NCBI GenBank assembly: GCA_030267325.1
Contig: JAJDJS010000011.1
Coordinates: 1 to 64,000, forward strand
Reading direction: 5' to 3'
DNA length: 64,000 nt
Origin: Desulfosarcina sp. OttesenSCG-928-A07
GTDB lineage: Bacteria; Desulfobacterota; Desulfobacteria; Desulfobacterales; Desulfosarcinaceae
Shown: in pieces, positions 29,348 to 38,958 of the stretch
Layout: each line of letters opens with the position of its first letter
How positions within the stretch are numbered: the stretch's first letter is position 1
Made by a program: the position numbers and the translations under genes
The notes under the pieces: model-generated
What the model saw: only the letters and a program-made list of their open reading frames with translations
What the model was told of the DNA's origin: nothing
Database searches by the model: none

Positions 29348-30475
29348 TTAGTTGGTTTCCAGCTGTTTCATCCAGTAATTTGAGAATTCCGTCTTGTCCA
29401 TTTTCTTTGCTTTTCCTTCCGTGACAGCAAGCTTCCATTTTTCTTTCAATTGTTCCATCCAGGCGACTTTTTCGTCATTCCATGCTTGGTGTGCGTCTGT
29501 CCAAAGTCCTTTTTCCTTCAGGTAGGCAATCGCCCCTGGGTGGAAGGGAACGTCAACAGGGGTTCCGCTTGACTCTTTCAGATTCCACAGCGGCATACTG
29601 GATGCTGCATCCTTGTACAGGGGATAGGTTTCATCCAATGCCTGAATCAAATTTTTGACAAATTCAGGATCTGCGTCTGCCCTGACCGTTACAACCGGGT
29701 ACCGATACCCCATGAGCCAACGCGGTTGGTCTTTCTTGATACCAGCGCCCACTGATTCCAAATAAGGAAACGAGAATGGCGCGTATACGCGCAAACGTTG
29801 CCATCCGGCTTCATCATGGGGATCCAATTGGGGGAAAAAAATGCCTTGCGACGAACTCTCAAGTTCATAAAGGATACTGGCTGTGGGTGAAGCGCCCGCT
29901 GCATCCACATTGCCTTGCACCAAGGCTTTAAGCCCATCTGAATAACTGGGAAACTCTACTTTTTTGACATCGTCCCAGGTAAGATTGGCAAAGGCCAGGA
30001 TCCCGGTAAGCTTGATGTTGGTGGATGGGTTTCCGACAATCCAGGCCACACGTTTTCCTTTAAGGTCTTTTACTTCTTTGATGCCGCTTTTCAGTGTCGT
30101 CACAAGTGGATATGAGGTTGGGATTCCGATGACCGTCCGGAGATCCTGGGGGCCCCATTTGTAGGTGGCAAAATCATATCCGCCCTGTGCCGCAAAAAAG
30201 GCTTCATTTCCCAAAAATGCAACGCTGGCACGTCCGGTCACCAGTGGTGTCAGTCGGCCGATGGAAGTTCCGGACGACATCATCCGGACGCGAAGGTCAT
30301 AGGTTTTCAGGAATGCATTGGCCACGGCAGACACTTGCACATAGCCGGATGATCCAACATCGTAACAGCTCCACACCATGTTTTCCGGAAGATTCACATC
30401 CGCTGCGGTTACGGTTGTGGTGATCCCCAATACCAAAAGCACCGACAGGATTGGCGCGAGTAGGGTTGTTTTCAT
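29348..30475 (-). CDS. TAXI family TRAP transporter solute-binding protein
   Basis: A 375-residue periplasmic protein. The signal peptide MKTTLLAPILSVLLVLGITTTVTAA ends with an Ala-Ala cleavage region. The mature domain has TAXI features: SGYVQVSAVANAFLKTYDLRVRMM, MSSGTSIGRLTPLVTGRASVAF and the hinge WIVGNPSTNIKLTG. The start at this ATG is supported by the signal peptide and an AAAGGAAA site; 16 longer upstream codons are unlikely. It is the binding partner of the fused permease encoded next. Confidence 0.92.
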   Translation of the reverse strand: MKTTLLAPILSVLLVLGITTTVTAADVNLPENMVWSCYDVGSSGYVQVSAVANAFLKTYDLRVRMMSSGTSIGRLTPLVTGRASVAFLGNEAFFAAQGGYDFATYKWGPQDLRTVIGIPTSYPLVTTLKSGIKEVKDLKGKRVAWIVGNPSTNIKLTGILAFANLTWDDVKKVEFPSYSDGLKALVQGNVDAAGASPTASILYELESSSQGIFFPQLDPHDEAGWQRLRVYAPFSFPYLESVGAGIKKDQPRWLMGYRYPVVTVRADADPEFVKNLIQALDETYPLYKDAASSMPLWNLKESSGTPVDVPFHPGAIAYLKEKGLWTDAHQAWNDEKVAWMEQLKEKWKLAVTEGKAKKMDKTEFSNYWMKQLETN

Positions 30476-30546
30476 CTGTGATTTCCTTTTGTTTGAGGTG
30501 TATAAAGATCCTTCGAAATTCAATGGTCCGTTTAGAAACGTGTTTT

Positions 30547-31416
30547 CTATGCTTCTGGAGTCAGGGTGATGGCTTCATATCCTTGCTGGACCCGGTCACA
30601 GAAGTCTTCAAATCCATTTTGACCGATGTTTGTCTTCGAAGACAAAACAAAGCCCATGGGGTCATAGGCCCGCAGAATGCGGATCTGATCCGCAGTGGGG
30701 GGATGAATGGTTTCCAAATTCCGAGCGACGCGCAGCTCCCAGTCAACACACTCCTGAATATCGCTTGCCGTATATCCGGGGTAGACCGAACACAGCACCA
30801 TTTCCTTGGTCTCAGGGTCAAACTTGAAAACGCACTTATCCGTAATCACTGCTTCCGGGCCGCCGCCGACCAATCCAGCCGCCTCCCGGGCCCCGGGGCC
30901 GCCAAGGTATCCCGGAGAAGTGATGAATTGGAGTTTGTTGACAAATTTTTTCTTCTGAAGCCGCATCATGATGACTGTCCTTCCCACAGACGAAGCAATG
31001 TCGTTAGCCCCGCCGCTGCCAGGCAGTCGGATTCTGGGATGCTCATAGGTATAGCCGTCCCCAAGGATCACCGTGGTGTTCAGGTTGCCAAAACGATCAA
31101 TCTCCGCGCCTCCGATAATACCCAATGTGATATAGCCCCGCTGTTGGTCACTGAACACCCGCCACATGGTCTGGGCAGAGATAGCATTATCTGTTGTGGG
31201 ATTATCCGAAATGGTCCATGGCAGCCTCCGGGTGCGTGCGCCGATGCCACCGCCCTCGTAGATCAGCACCGCTTCCGGCGCATGTGTGCTGACAGCCAAA
31301 ATACCGGCCAAAAGCGGGATCCCAACGCCAATGAACGCCACATCATCATTTCTGATTTGTTGAGAGACAACGACTGCCATGAGCTCTGTGGTACTGAAAT
31401 CAGTTGAATGTTCCAT
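30547..31416 (-). CDS. CoA-transferase subunit B (glutaconate CoA-transferase-like)
   Basis: A 289-residue class I CoA-transferase beta subunit. Glu54 in AVLIYEGGGIGARTRRLP lies at the same number as the catalytic Glu54 that I recall for Acidaminococcus GctB, so it should form the gamma-glutamyl-CoA thioester. Other motifs are GIIGGAEIDRFGNLNTT and RIRLPGSGGANDIAS. It pairs with the A subunit encoded 3 bp upstream. It probably activates an imported acid using another acyl-CoA as donor; the steroid-ring hydrolase IpdB is an alternative relative. Confidence 0.88.
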   Translation of the reverse strand: MEHSTDFSTTELMAVVVSQQIRNDDVAFIGVGIPLLAGILAVSTHAPEAVLIYEGGGIGARTRRLPWTISDNPTTDNAISAQTMWRVFSDQQRGYITLGIIGGAEIDRFGNLNTTVILGDGYTYEHPRIRLPGSGGANDIASSVGRTVIMMRLQKKKFVNKLQFITSPGYLGGPGAREAAGLVGGGPEAVITDKCVFKFDPETKEMVLCSVYPGYTASDIQECVDWELRVARNLETIHPPTADQIRILRAYDPMGFVLSSKTNIGQNGFEDFCDRVQQGYEAITLTPEA

Positions 31417-31419
31417 GCC

Positions 31420-32352
31420 CTATCCCTTTGTCTGAATTTCAGGAATTTGATAATTATCGATTTCCATTTGATGCAGTCGATTCAGCCGTGAAATTCCAAC
31501 TTTTTCTTTGTACGCATCAAAATCTTTTACACCGTGAACCCATTCATTCATCCACGCCACAATGCCTTCGCGGGTTTTTGAAGCACCGACGATTTCACGC
31601 CGGAAGGGGATATCCATCCAGTAATACCCAGACACCGGCAGGGGGTGGCATCCAAACGGCAGTTTCACAACGGCTTCAACGCAATAGCTCGGAATGGCTG
31701 TCATATTAGGTATTTTTCGGATTTCCGAGGTAGGAATGATTTCTTCACAGGTAAGAATTACTTTTTTGGCAGCACGACACAGATTGTCGTCATTGGCGTA
31801 CATGCCCCATATTTGCCCATTTCCCATTTTGTCGGCCCGTTGAACATGAATAAAGGCGACATCGGGGCGGGCCGCAGGAACAAAGGCCAGAGGCCCTGTG
31901 CCATGAAAATTTTCTTCAACCTTGATGTTGGGGTTATGCGTGATCAGGTCAGATCCCAGCAAGGACCGGATCGGCATGTATGGCACATTCATGGCACCAG
32001 CAAGGTAACGCATGGAACATCCGAAATTAGAGTACTCTTCTGTCTCAATGAAATTGGGAATGCCCTGTTCAACTGCACGTCGGTAATTGAGTCCGGACCC
32101 CACAACCCCAACCCAGATGTATGCGCACTCCACCTTCCGGACACATCCACCGGCAATGAGGATTTCAGCCGCATCCACAGTCGTGTCAGTAATAAAAACC
32201 AGGTCTTTTTTGTTCTGGCGGATAAGTTCATAGGACACGGCCATGGGCTCACGGCCAGCCAGTGCACCATATGCGATTGAACTGCCATCTTTTACATATG
32301 CACCAACCGCCTCCGCCAATGACATTCGTTTGTCTTTCCGATCTCGCATCAC
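31420..32352 (-). CDS. CoA-transferase subunit A (glutaconate CoA-transferase-like)
   Basis: A 310-residue alpha subunit with the class I fold: SLAEAVGAYVKDGSSIAYGA, AILIAGGCVRKVECAYIWVGV-type core strands, and HVQRADKMGNGQIWG. It forms the CoA-binding half of a heteromeric enzyme with the B subunit immediately downstream. It is first in a minus-strand subset (CoA-transferase A and B, TAXI protein, permease, two dehydrogenases), with 342 bp of AT-rich DNA upstream that probably holds its promoter. Confidence 0.88.
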   Translation of the reverse strand: MMRDRKDKRMSLAEAVGAYVKDGSSIAYGALAGREPMAVSYELIRQNKKDLVFITDTTVDAAEILIAGGCVRKVECAYIWVGVVGSGLNYRRAVEQGIPNFIETEEYSNFGCSMRYLAGAMNVPYMPIRSLLGSDLITHNPNIKVEENFHGTGPLAFVPAARPDVAFIHVQRADKMGNGQIWGMYANDDNLCRAAKKVILTCEEIIPTSEIRKIPNMTAIPSYCVEAVVKLPFGCHPLPVSGYYWMDIPFRREIVGASKTREGIVAWMNEWVHGVKDFDAYKEKVGISRLNRLHQMEIDNYQIPEIQTKG

Positions 32353-32694
32353 TCCTCCGCATTAGAAGTAGTAACTGTAACTATTCTGCATGTTTTTCTA
32401 CCATTTTGCTCTGCAATGGCCTTAAATTACTATATAAATTTATATTCCAATACATTTTATGAGTCTGCACACAAAATCATGCTTAAATCACAATATACTG
32501 AATTTATTTAATTTTTAAAATTAATTAGAAGTCTTTTTTTCTTTACCATGTATCTATTTACAATTGATTCTAATATAATAAATATTTGCTACTTAATAAG
32601 TGACAGCATGAGAGCATCTATTGTTTATTCACACTTGAAAAACGCTTCTCACCCACCACCGAAAATCCAGTGTTCCAGATTTTGAGATTTTTTC
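32353..32694. promoter_or_regulatory. AT-rich intergenic region upstream of the CoA-transferase genes
   Basis: No gene. The stretch is strikingly AT-rich around 32430-32640. A weak minus-strand sigma-54-like element (GG and GC at -24/-12 spacing, AGGCCATTGCAGAGCA) lies at 32407-32422, about 55 bp before the start codon; it matches only the invariant bases and is low confidence. No convincing terminator for the preceding dehydrogenase gene was found. Confidence 0.3.
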
Positions 32695-33888
32695 TTACGG
32701 AACCGGAAGCTGTAGCCCAAATCGGGCAACGATATTACGCATGGTGTCTGTTGTGCCTGCGGCGATGCTCAGACCCGGTGCAGCCCAGTAGATATTTTCC
32801 ACAGCAGATTTGACTCGAGCCCATCCCCGATGTTCCCGCGAGGGATCAATCTGGCTGTAGGCGCCCAAAAGTTCTGTCCCTACCCTGCCGACACGTTCCA
32901 TCAATTCATCCAGGCTGGCTTTGTCTCGGGCCGGTTCGTAAATGATGGTTTTTCCCGTGTACTGCTTCCAGGCGGTTTCATACGCATTAAGCCGGAGGGC
33001 ATGGATGTCTACCGCAAGCCCGGAAAGACGCTGGCGAACAAGTGGGTTCTCCATATATCCTTCACTTCGGACGTAGGTAAAAAGCTCTTCCAGCACCCGC
33101 CAAAGACGGGCGCCGTAACGGACGGCGATCCCCCGTTCAAAGGAAAGGGCTTTCATGATTACTTTCCAGCCTTCATTTTCCGGTCCTACCCGATTCTCGA
33201 CAGGCACGACCACATCACTGAAGAAAATTTCATTGAAATAATGCTGGCCCACAAGGTTGGGAATGGGACGGATGGTCACACCCGGACTTTTCAGATCCAC
33301 AATAATAATACTGATGCCATGGTGTTTTTTGGTCGCGTGAGGATCGGTCCGACACGCCAGCCAGCACCATCTGGCCCGATGAGCCGCACTGGTCCAGACT
33401 TTTTGACCGTTGATGACATAGTGGTCCTTGTTTTTGAGAGCAGTGGTTTGCAGGCTTGCCAAATCACTGCCAGCATCAGGCTCACTGTAGCCGGTACACC
33501 AGACGCCATCATCAGCACCTGCAGCAATGGGGGGAAGGTATTTTTGTTTCTGTGCATCCGTACCGTACAGCATAAGGGTAGGACCAACCCAAGCAGTTCC
33601 ACTGACCCCCATGCCAGTACCGGGAATTCCCCAATACCCCACCTCTTCGGCAAAAACGATTTGCTCCCAAAAATCTGCGCCAATGCCGCCGTATGCCTTG
33701 GGCCAGGAAAGCGTCAGCCATCCCTTTTTCGCCAGTTTCCGGGCAATTTCCATACTGAAGGCCCAATGGGCATCAAAATGTTCTTCAGTGAAAAACAGGC
33801 CAATGTGGTCTGCAGGCAGCTCATCCGCCACAAACCGGCGTATTTCCTTTCGAAATGCTTCAGCCTTTTCTCCAAATCCGAAGTCCAT
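32695..33888 (-). CDS. Acyl-CoA dehydrogenase, FadE-like
   Basis: A 397-residue acyl-CoA dehydrogenase. Motifs: GYSEPDAGSDLASLQTTA, YVINGQKVWTSAAHRARWCW, GQHYFNEIFFSDVVVP and SFERGIAVRYGARL. At the usual YEG position it reads IAAGTTDTMRNIVARFGL, so the classical C-terminal Glu is absent and the base would have to lie elsewhere or on a partner subunit, as in heteromeric FadE/ChsE-type enzymes. It ends the dctPQM-ligase-racemase gene set. Confidence 0.92.
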   Translation of the reverse strand: MDFGFGEKAEAFRKEIRRFVADELPADHIGLFFTEEHFDAHWAFSMEIARKLAKKGWLTLSWPKAYGGIGADFWEQIVFAEEVGYWGIPGTGMGVSGTAWVGPTLMLYGTDAQKQKYLPPIAAGADDGVWCTGYSEPDAGSDLASLQTTALKNKDHYVINGQKVWTSAAHRARWCWLACRTDPHATKKHHGISIIIVDLKSPGVTIRPIPNLVGQHYFNEIFFSDVVVPVENRVGPENEGWKVIMKALSFERGIAVRYGARLWRVLEELFTYVRSEGYMENPLVRQRLSGLAVDIHALRLNAYETAWKQYTGKTIIYEPARDKASLDELMERVGRVGTELLGAYSQIDPSREHRGWARVKSAVENIYWAAPGLSIAAGTTDTMRNIVARFGLQLPVP

Positions 33889-33976
33889 ATGTCATCTCCT
33901 GTTTCTGGCTTTATCTTTTGCTGAAATCCGCAACCGTAGCGAAGCAAGCTGGTTTGATGTGGAGGCCGGGAACATT

Positions 33977-35131
33977 TCAGACCCCACGACCGGGTGAGTC
34001 CGCGACAACTCCGGATGATCGCAGATGCTGAATTTCATCAGGACAAAATCCGAATGTCTGCAGAATTTCTTCCGTGTGCTGGCCCGGAACAGGTGGCGGG
34101 CTTTTGATTTCGGGTACGGTTCTGGAAAAGCGCGGCACCGGAAAATGTTGCAGCAGTGCATCACCATCATAAAATGTTTTCCGGTAACGATGGTGGGGAT
34201 GATCCACCGCTTCATCAAGCGTCAGCACCGGTGCAAAACAGACATCCGTACCTTCCATGAGCGTGCACCATTGATCGCGGGTTTTTGTCTTGAAAAGCTG
34301 CGTCAGCTTTTCTTTCTGTTCGGGCCATTTTGTCGGATCCATTTGAGAATCAAACTCCGCACCGGTCAAGCCGGCTCGCTCCCGCAAGAGGGCATAAAAG
34401 TCAGGCTCAATTGAACCAATGGAGATGTATTTTCCGTCCTTTGTTTCGTAGACCCCATAAAACGGCGCACCGCCATCCAGCAAATTTTCGCCGCGACGAC
34501 CGGACCACAGGCCGGATGCCCGCAGGCTGTAGTACATGGCCATCAGGGCGGCCACACCATCAAGAATGTTTGCGTCCACAACCTGACCTTGTCCTGATTT
34601 TTGAGCCTCAAAAAGGGCACAGACCATTCCAAAGGCCAGCAACATGCCACCTCCGCCAAAATCACCAATCAAATTCAACGGAACAACCGGCTTTTCATTT
34701 GGCTGCCCAATGGCGTGCAGTGCCCCGGACAGGGCGATGTAGTTGATGTCATGCCCTGCCGCCTGAGCCAACGGGCCTTCCTGTCCCCATCCCGTCATCC
34801 GACCGTAAACCAGTCGCGGATTGCGCTCCAGGCAGGTTTCCGGCCCCAAACCCAGCTGTTCCATGACACCGGGCCGGAATCCTTCCTGAAGACCGTCGGC
34901 GGCTTCAATCATCCGCAACACCGTCTCAATTCCGGATTTGGCTTTCAGGTTGATCATGATGGATTTTCGATTCCGTGTGAGGACATCGTGGTTGGGCTGG
35001 ATCCGTTTGAATTGTTTCATTTTGTCGATGCGAATGACTTCTGCTCCCATATCGGAAAGCATCATGCCAGCAAAGGGGCCAGGGCCGATACCTCCGATTT
35101 CAAGAAGCGTGAGGCCATGAAGGGGTCCCAT
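33977..35131 (-). CDS. Alpha-methylacyl-CoA racemase (CaiB/BaiF family)
   Basis: A 384-residue family III CoA-transferase-fold protein that aligns by eye with alpha-methylacyl-CoA racemases and not with transferases. It carries [17 protein letters not shown] with His127, [12 protein letters not shown] with Asp157 and [10 protein letters not shown] with Glu242. As I recall, Mycobacterium MCR uses His126, Asp156 and Glu241, an exact +1 offset. MTGWGQEGP and [13 protein letters not shown] are also typical. It should invert the 2-methyl stereocentre of an acyl-CoA, implying that the pathway handles methyl-branched thioesters. A plain CoA-transferase is the alternative. Confidence 0.87.
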   Translation of the reverse strand: MGPLHGLTLLEIGGIGPGPFAGMMLSDMGAEVIRIDKMKQFKRIQPNHDVLTRNRKSIMINLKAKSGIETVLRMIEAADGLQEGFRPGVMEQLGLGPETCLERNPRLVYGRMTGWGQEGPLAQAAGHDINYIALSGALHAIGQPNEKPVVPLNLIGDFGGGGMLLAFGMVCALFEAQKSGQGQVVDANILDGVAALMAMYYSLRASGLWSGRRGENLLDGGAPFYGVYETKDGKYISIGSIEPDFYALLRERAGLTGAEFDSQMDPTKWPEQKEKLTQLFKTKTRDQWCTLMEGTDVCFAPVLTLDEAVDHPHHRYRKTFYDGDALLQHFPVPRFSRTVPEIKSPPPVPGQHTEEILQTFGFCPDEIQHLRSSGVVADSPGRGV

Positions 35132-35163
35132 AACAGTTTTCCTTTTGCGCGGTGCACAGACGG

Positions 35164-36918
35164 TTAAAGTAGCTTTGTCAACTCGTTGCGTAATACTTTT
35201 CCGAATCCGGAAACCGGAAGACGGTCAATAATTATGACTTTTCTTATTTTTTTATATCCTGCGACGTTCTCGTTCACATAGGCCATAATCTCATCTGGCG
35301 TAGCCTGGAAATCTTCTCTGAGCGTTACAAAGGCAACCGGTATTTCGCCGGAAAAGTCGTCTTTTTGTCCGACAACAGCGCATTCATATACTGCCGGATG
35401 GGTGTAAATAACTTCTTCCAGCATCCGTGGAGCGATGTTGTATCCCTTATAAATGATGATATCTTTCTTTCGCCCAGTAATATGGAAGAAGCCGTCCGCA
35501 TCCATTCGAGCGATATCACCGGTATACAGCCACCCGTTTCTGAGCATGGCAGCGGTTTCTTCAGGCTTGTTGAGATACCCCATCGCAACTTGGGGGCCGT
35601 TGTGAATAAGTTCTCCGTCCACGTCGATGGGCATTTCCTGTTCCCCGGTTTCAAGGTCCACAATTCGTACATCTGTAAAAGGCAAGGGAATGCCAATGGA
35701 CCCCCATTTCCGGAGCGCTGATCGGTTGGAAAAACTTTTGGTGGAGGACATGGTGGCTTCGGTCAATGAATAGCCTTCGGCGACAGCACCGCTGATCCGC
35801 TTTTCAAACTCACTTCCCACAGCAACCGGACAGGGCGCGCCACCGGTTGTCCATACACGAATAGAGGAAAGATCCTGGACGTCGATATCAGGCCGGGAAA
35901 GAATCATGGACATCATCTGGGGTGCGCCACCTGCAAAGGAAATCTTCCATCGCCGGATCATTTCAAGAACTTTGTCAACTTTAAATATTGGAACCGGGAA
36001 AATGGTGATCGCTGCCATGACAGAGCAGTGCAGATGAGCGATAAATCCCATCATGTGCGTCCAGGGCGCAGCAGCAATGGCCGAATCAATGCCGTATCGG
36101 ATCGGAAACTCCCACTCTGCGGAAAGATCCTGTTGGTGGTTCTTCAAAACCAGAAAGCCTTCCGCGTCCAATTCAGGAAAAGTGCCTGTGTAGGTGCAGT
36201 AATATAAAATACAACTGGAAACCGCATTGGAATGAGAGACCATCACACCTTTTGGGACACCGGTGGTGCCGGCGGTATAAATAATCGCAGCCAGATCGAC
36301 TTCAGGATCAATGGCGCACTTTTCAAACGCTTCATCAGAAAAAACCGCCATAAAGGGATAAAAAAACGTCTGCTCGGGCTTTTTCCGTTTTTTCAGATAT
36401 GATGGTTTGAGTCCCTCATCTTGATCAAAAACAATGACCTCGCGTAATGAAAGGCGTTTTTCTGCGATGATTTCCTTGAACATGGGCTGGGCATCATCAG
36501 AGATGATCGCCAGCACACTTTCCGAATCAGCCAATTGGTAGACGACTTCCTCTTTTGTGAGAATCGGGTTGCAGGCCACATAAACCCCGCCTGCCATCAG
36601 AATGCCATACATGGCGATCAGAAATTCGGGGTAGTTTCTTGAAAAAATAGCCACCCGCTCACCTTGTTCCAGATTGAACCGATGAATGAGACCAGCGGCA
36701 AAGGATCGGCAAAGTGTGTAAAATTCCGCATAGGAGATAATGAAATCCGCAGGTTCATAAACGATTGCCGTTGTATCGGGATAATATCGGGCGCTGGAAG
36801 CCAGGAGTTGATCAAGGGGAATTTTCGGAATTTTGTAATGGTCCGCCAATGCCTTTTGGATGGTTTCCGGATAAAAGCGGTACCAGGGCTTTTGCTTCAC
36901 TGCATTGAAATCTATCAT
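35164..36918 (-). CDS. AMP-forming acyl-CoA synthetase
   Basis: A 584-residue adenylate-forming ligase that activates a carboxylic acid with ATP and CoA. Core motifs in order: [20 protein letters not shown] (phosphate loop), [33 protein letters not shown] and the C-terminal [13 protein letters not shown] with the catalytic Lys. The start at [17 protein letters not shown] follows GGTGAAAGAC and matches the family; 44 extra upstream codons are unlikely. It lies between the DctM and racemase genes. The substrate is unknown. Confidence 0.92.
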   Translation of the reverse strand: MIDFNAVKQKPWYRFYPETIQKALADHYKIPKIPLDQLLASSARYYPDTTAIVYEPADFIISYAEFYTLCRSFAAGLIHRFNLEQGERVAIFSRNYPEFLIAMYGILMAGGVYVACNPILTKEEVVYQLADSESVLAIISDDAQPMFKEIIAEKRLSLREVIVFDQDEGLKPSYLKKRKKPEQTFFYPFMAVFSDEAFEKCAIDPEVDLAAIIYTAGTTGVPKGVMVSHSNAVSSCILYYCTYTGTFPELDAEGFLVLKNHQQDLSAEWEFPIRYGIDSAIAAAPWTHMMGFIAHLHCSVMAAITIFPVPIFKVDKVLEMIRRWKISFAGGAPQMMSMILSRPDIDVQDLSSIRVWTTGGAPCPVAVGSEFEKRISGAVAEGYSLTEATMSSTKSFSNRSALRKWGSIGIPLPFTDVRIVDLETGEQEMPIDVDGELIHNGPQVAMGYLNKPEETAAMLRNGWLYTGDIARMDADGFFHITGRKKDIIIYKGYNIAPRMLEEVIYTHPAVYECAVVGQKDDFSGEIPVAFVTLREDFQATPDEIMAYVNENVAGYKKIRKVIIIDRLPVSGFGKVLRNELTKLL

Positions 36919-37075
36919 GTCTTTCACCAAGAAGTTTCCGATTCTTGAAACAAGGGTATGGGGTTTGGACCAAACAGCTTGCTGATTATCTGGGCGTTCT
37001 CCCGCAGATCTGTCCGGATTGCGAACTTGCCGATGTATATGCCCATCCACAGCACCTCACTTTTCAGCAAAGGCG

Positions 37076-38383
37076 TCAATTTGATTGCGAAGGAAGGTAC
37101 ATAGCGATATCTGGCCAGATCATCACCATGATCAGACACAGCATTTGTATAAGTACATACGGAACAATTGATCGATAGATGTCCATCATGGAAACCTCAG
37201 GTGGCGCCACGGCTTTCATGATAAACAAATTGAAACCAAAGGGAGGCGTGACGTAGGCCATTTCCATGTTGATCGTGAACAAAATGCCGAACCAGACAGG
37301 GTCAAAACCAAGCTCATGGACCAACGGAATAAAAATGGGCGTGGTCAGCATAATAATTCCCGCTGGATCCAGCACCATACCCAGGATAAAAAAGATGAGT
37401 TGCATCCCCATGAGAATCACCCATCGGTTCAATCCGAGTCCCAGCACCAGCTCATTCACATATTCCGAGATGCCGGCATAGGCGAGCAGATGAGTGAAGG
37501 CGACAGCGCCAATCATGATCCACATCACCATGGCATTCAGTCCCATGGTGGAATACAGGGAGTCTTTTATATTTTTGAAGGTCAGCCGACCGTAAATCAA
37601 TGAGCAGAGGACAGCTCCAAGGGCACCAATACCAGCGGCTTCCGTCGGCGTGGCTGCTCCAGAGTAAATACATCCCAGAACAACCGTGATCAGCAGCACC
37701 GGCAGGATAACACCCTTGGTTGAGGCAATTTTTTGCTCAATGGTAAACTGTTCTGCAACTTTGGGGCCCAATGCCGGGTTCAGAAAGCATCGGACCAAAA
37801 TATACAGACAGAACAGGCTTGACAGCAAAATCCCCGGAACGATGCCAGCCATGAAAAGCTTGCCGATGGAGACTTCCGCCATGGAGCCATAGATAATCAT
37901 AATAATACTGGGGGGAATCAGAATGCCCAATGCACCGCCGGCGGAAATACATCCTACAGCCATTTCTTTTTGGTATCCCCGCCTTAGCATGGAAGGCAAC
38001 GCAATCAGTCCCATACTGACCGTGGCAACGGAACTCACACCAGCCATGGCGGCAAACACGGCACAGATCACCACAGTCCCAGCTGCAAGACCGCCTGGAA
38101 CTTTTCCGAACCACTTGTAGATCATTTCATAAAGATCATCTGCCAACCCTGAATTTCGCAAGACATTGGCCATAAAAATAAATAATGGGATCGCCACCAA
38201 GATAAAGCTGGTGGCCTCGGAATAAGCGGTATTGGAGATCATGAGAAGCCCTTTGGGCCCCCATACATAAAGCGTTCCTAAAACCGCCAGACCGCCGAGC
38301 GCAAAGCCAACCGGAAGACCTAACACAAGCAACACGCCCAGAACGGCAATGAGGCTGATCAGAATGAAGCTCTCGACTTCCAT
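37076..38383 (-). CDS. dctM: TRAP dicarboxylate transporter, large permease DctM
   Basis: A 435-residue protein with about 12 transmembrane segments of the DctM family: VAIPLFIFMANVLRNSGLADD, VSSVATVSMGLIALPSMLRRGY, ALGILIPPSIIMIIYG and GAATPTEAAGIGALGA, plus a C-terminal MVLDPAGIIMLTTPIFIP. It forms the transport channel with DctQ. Its start overlaps the dctQ stop by one base (TGATG). Confidence 0.95.
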   Translation of the reverse strand: MEVESFILISLIAVLGVLLVLGLPVGFALGGLAVLGTLYVWGPKGLLMISNTAYSEATSFILVAIPLFIFMANVLRNSGLADDLYEMIYKWFGKVPGGLAAGTVVICAVFAAMAGVSSVATVSMGLIALPSMLRRGYQKEMAVGCISAGGALGILIPPSIIMIIYGSMAEVSIGKLFMAGIVPGILLSSLFCLYILVRCFLNPALGPKVAEQFTIEQKIASTKGVILPVLLITVVLGCIYSGAATPTEAAGIGALGAVLCSLIYGRLTFKNIKDSLYSTMGLNAMVMWIMIGAVAFTHLLAYAGISEYVNELVLGLGLNRWVILMGMQLIFFILGMVLDPAGIIMLTTPIFIPLVHELGFDPVWFGILFTINMEMAYVTPPFGFNLFIMKAVAPPEVSMMDIYRSIVPYVLIQMLCLIMVMIWPDIAMYLPSQSN

Positions 38384-38958
38384 CAGTTCTCCGTTTTTGT
38401 AAGTGTGGAAATTGCCAGTTTGTTTTCGTTCTGACCTGTTTTAAGGGTAATCATGCTGCGGATGATTCTTGCGATGGACTGGATCAGCATCAAAAAAGCG
38501 CCAACCGGTACCAACGCCAAGGTCGGATAAAGGGGGATACCAAGAAATCCCATGGATTTTTCGCCTTTCCGGAAGGCTTCGACAGCAGTCTCGCCTCCTT
38601 TCCAGATCAAAACCATACAGAACACGACCACCAGCCACCATGTTACCATGTCAATGGCAGCTCGTTTTTTCTGGGAGAACCGATGATAAAAAATATCCAC
38701 CCTGACATGCTCTTCGTGAAATATGGCATAAGCGCCCCCCATCATGGTGATGATGCACAACCCGTATTGGTTCAGTTCGCTTGACCAGACGGTCGGGGCG
38801 TTGAAAAGATATCGAGACAGCACTTCAAAGGCCATGGTCAGCACCATGAAACAAATAACATACGAACACAGGATCCCGGTTGTATGGGTGACCCGGTCGA
38901 TACCCTTGCACATTTTTCTAAGAGACGGAAAATCCATCGCATCGTTTTGATTCATCAC
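38383..38958 (-). CDS. dctQ: TRAP transporter small permease DctQ
   Basis: A 191-residue, four-helix membrane protein with the DctQ pattern EVLSRYLFNAPTVWSSELNQ and GGAYAIFHEEHVRVDIFYHR. It is needed with DctM for transport. The gene overlaps dctP by 4 bp upstream and dctM by 1 bp downstream, giving a tight dctPQM unit. Confidence 0.93.
   Translation of the reverse strand: MMNQNDAMDFPSLRKMCKGIDRVTHTTGILCSYVICFMVLTMAFEVLSRYLFNAPTVWSSELNQYGLCIITMMGGAYAIFHEEHVRVDIFYHRFSQKKRAAIDMVTWWLVVVFCMVLIWKGGETAVEAFRKGEKSMGFLGIPLYPTLALVPVGAFLMLIQSIARIIRSMITLKTGQNENKLAISTLTKTEN

Noticed and set aside
32830..33924. 364-codon plus-strand frame opposite the FadE-like dehydrogenase gene
   Set aside because: It is a mirror frame of a conserved gene, with Pro/His/Arg-rich product lacking motifs.
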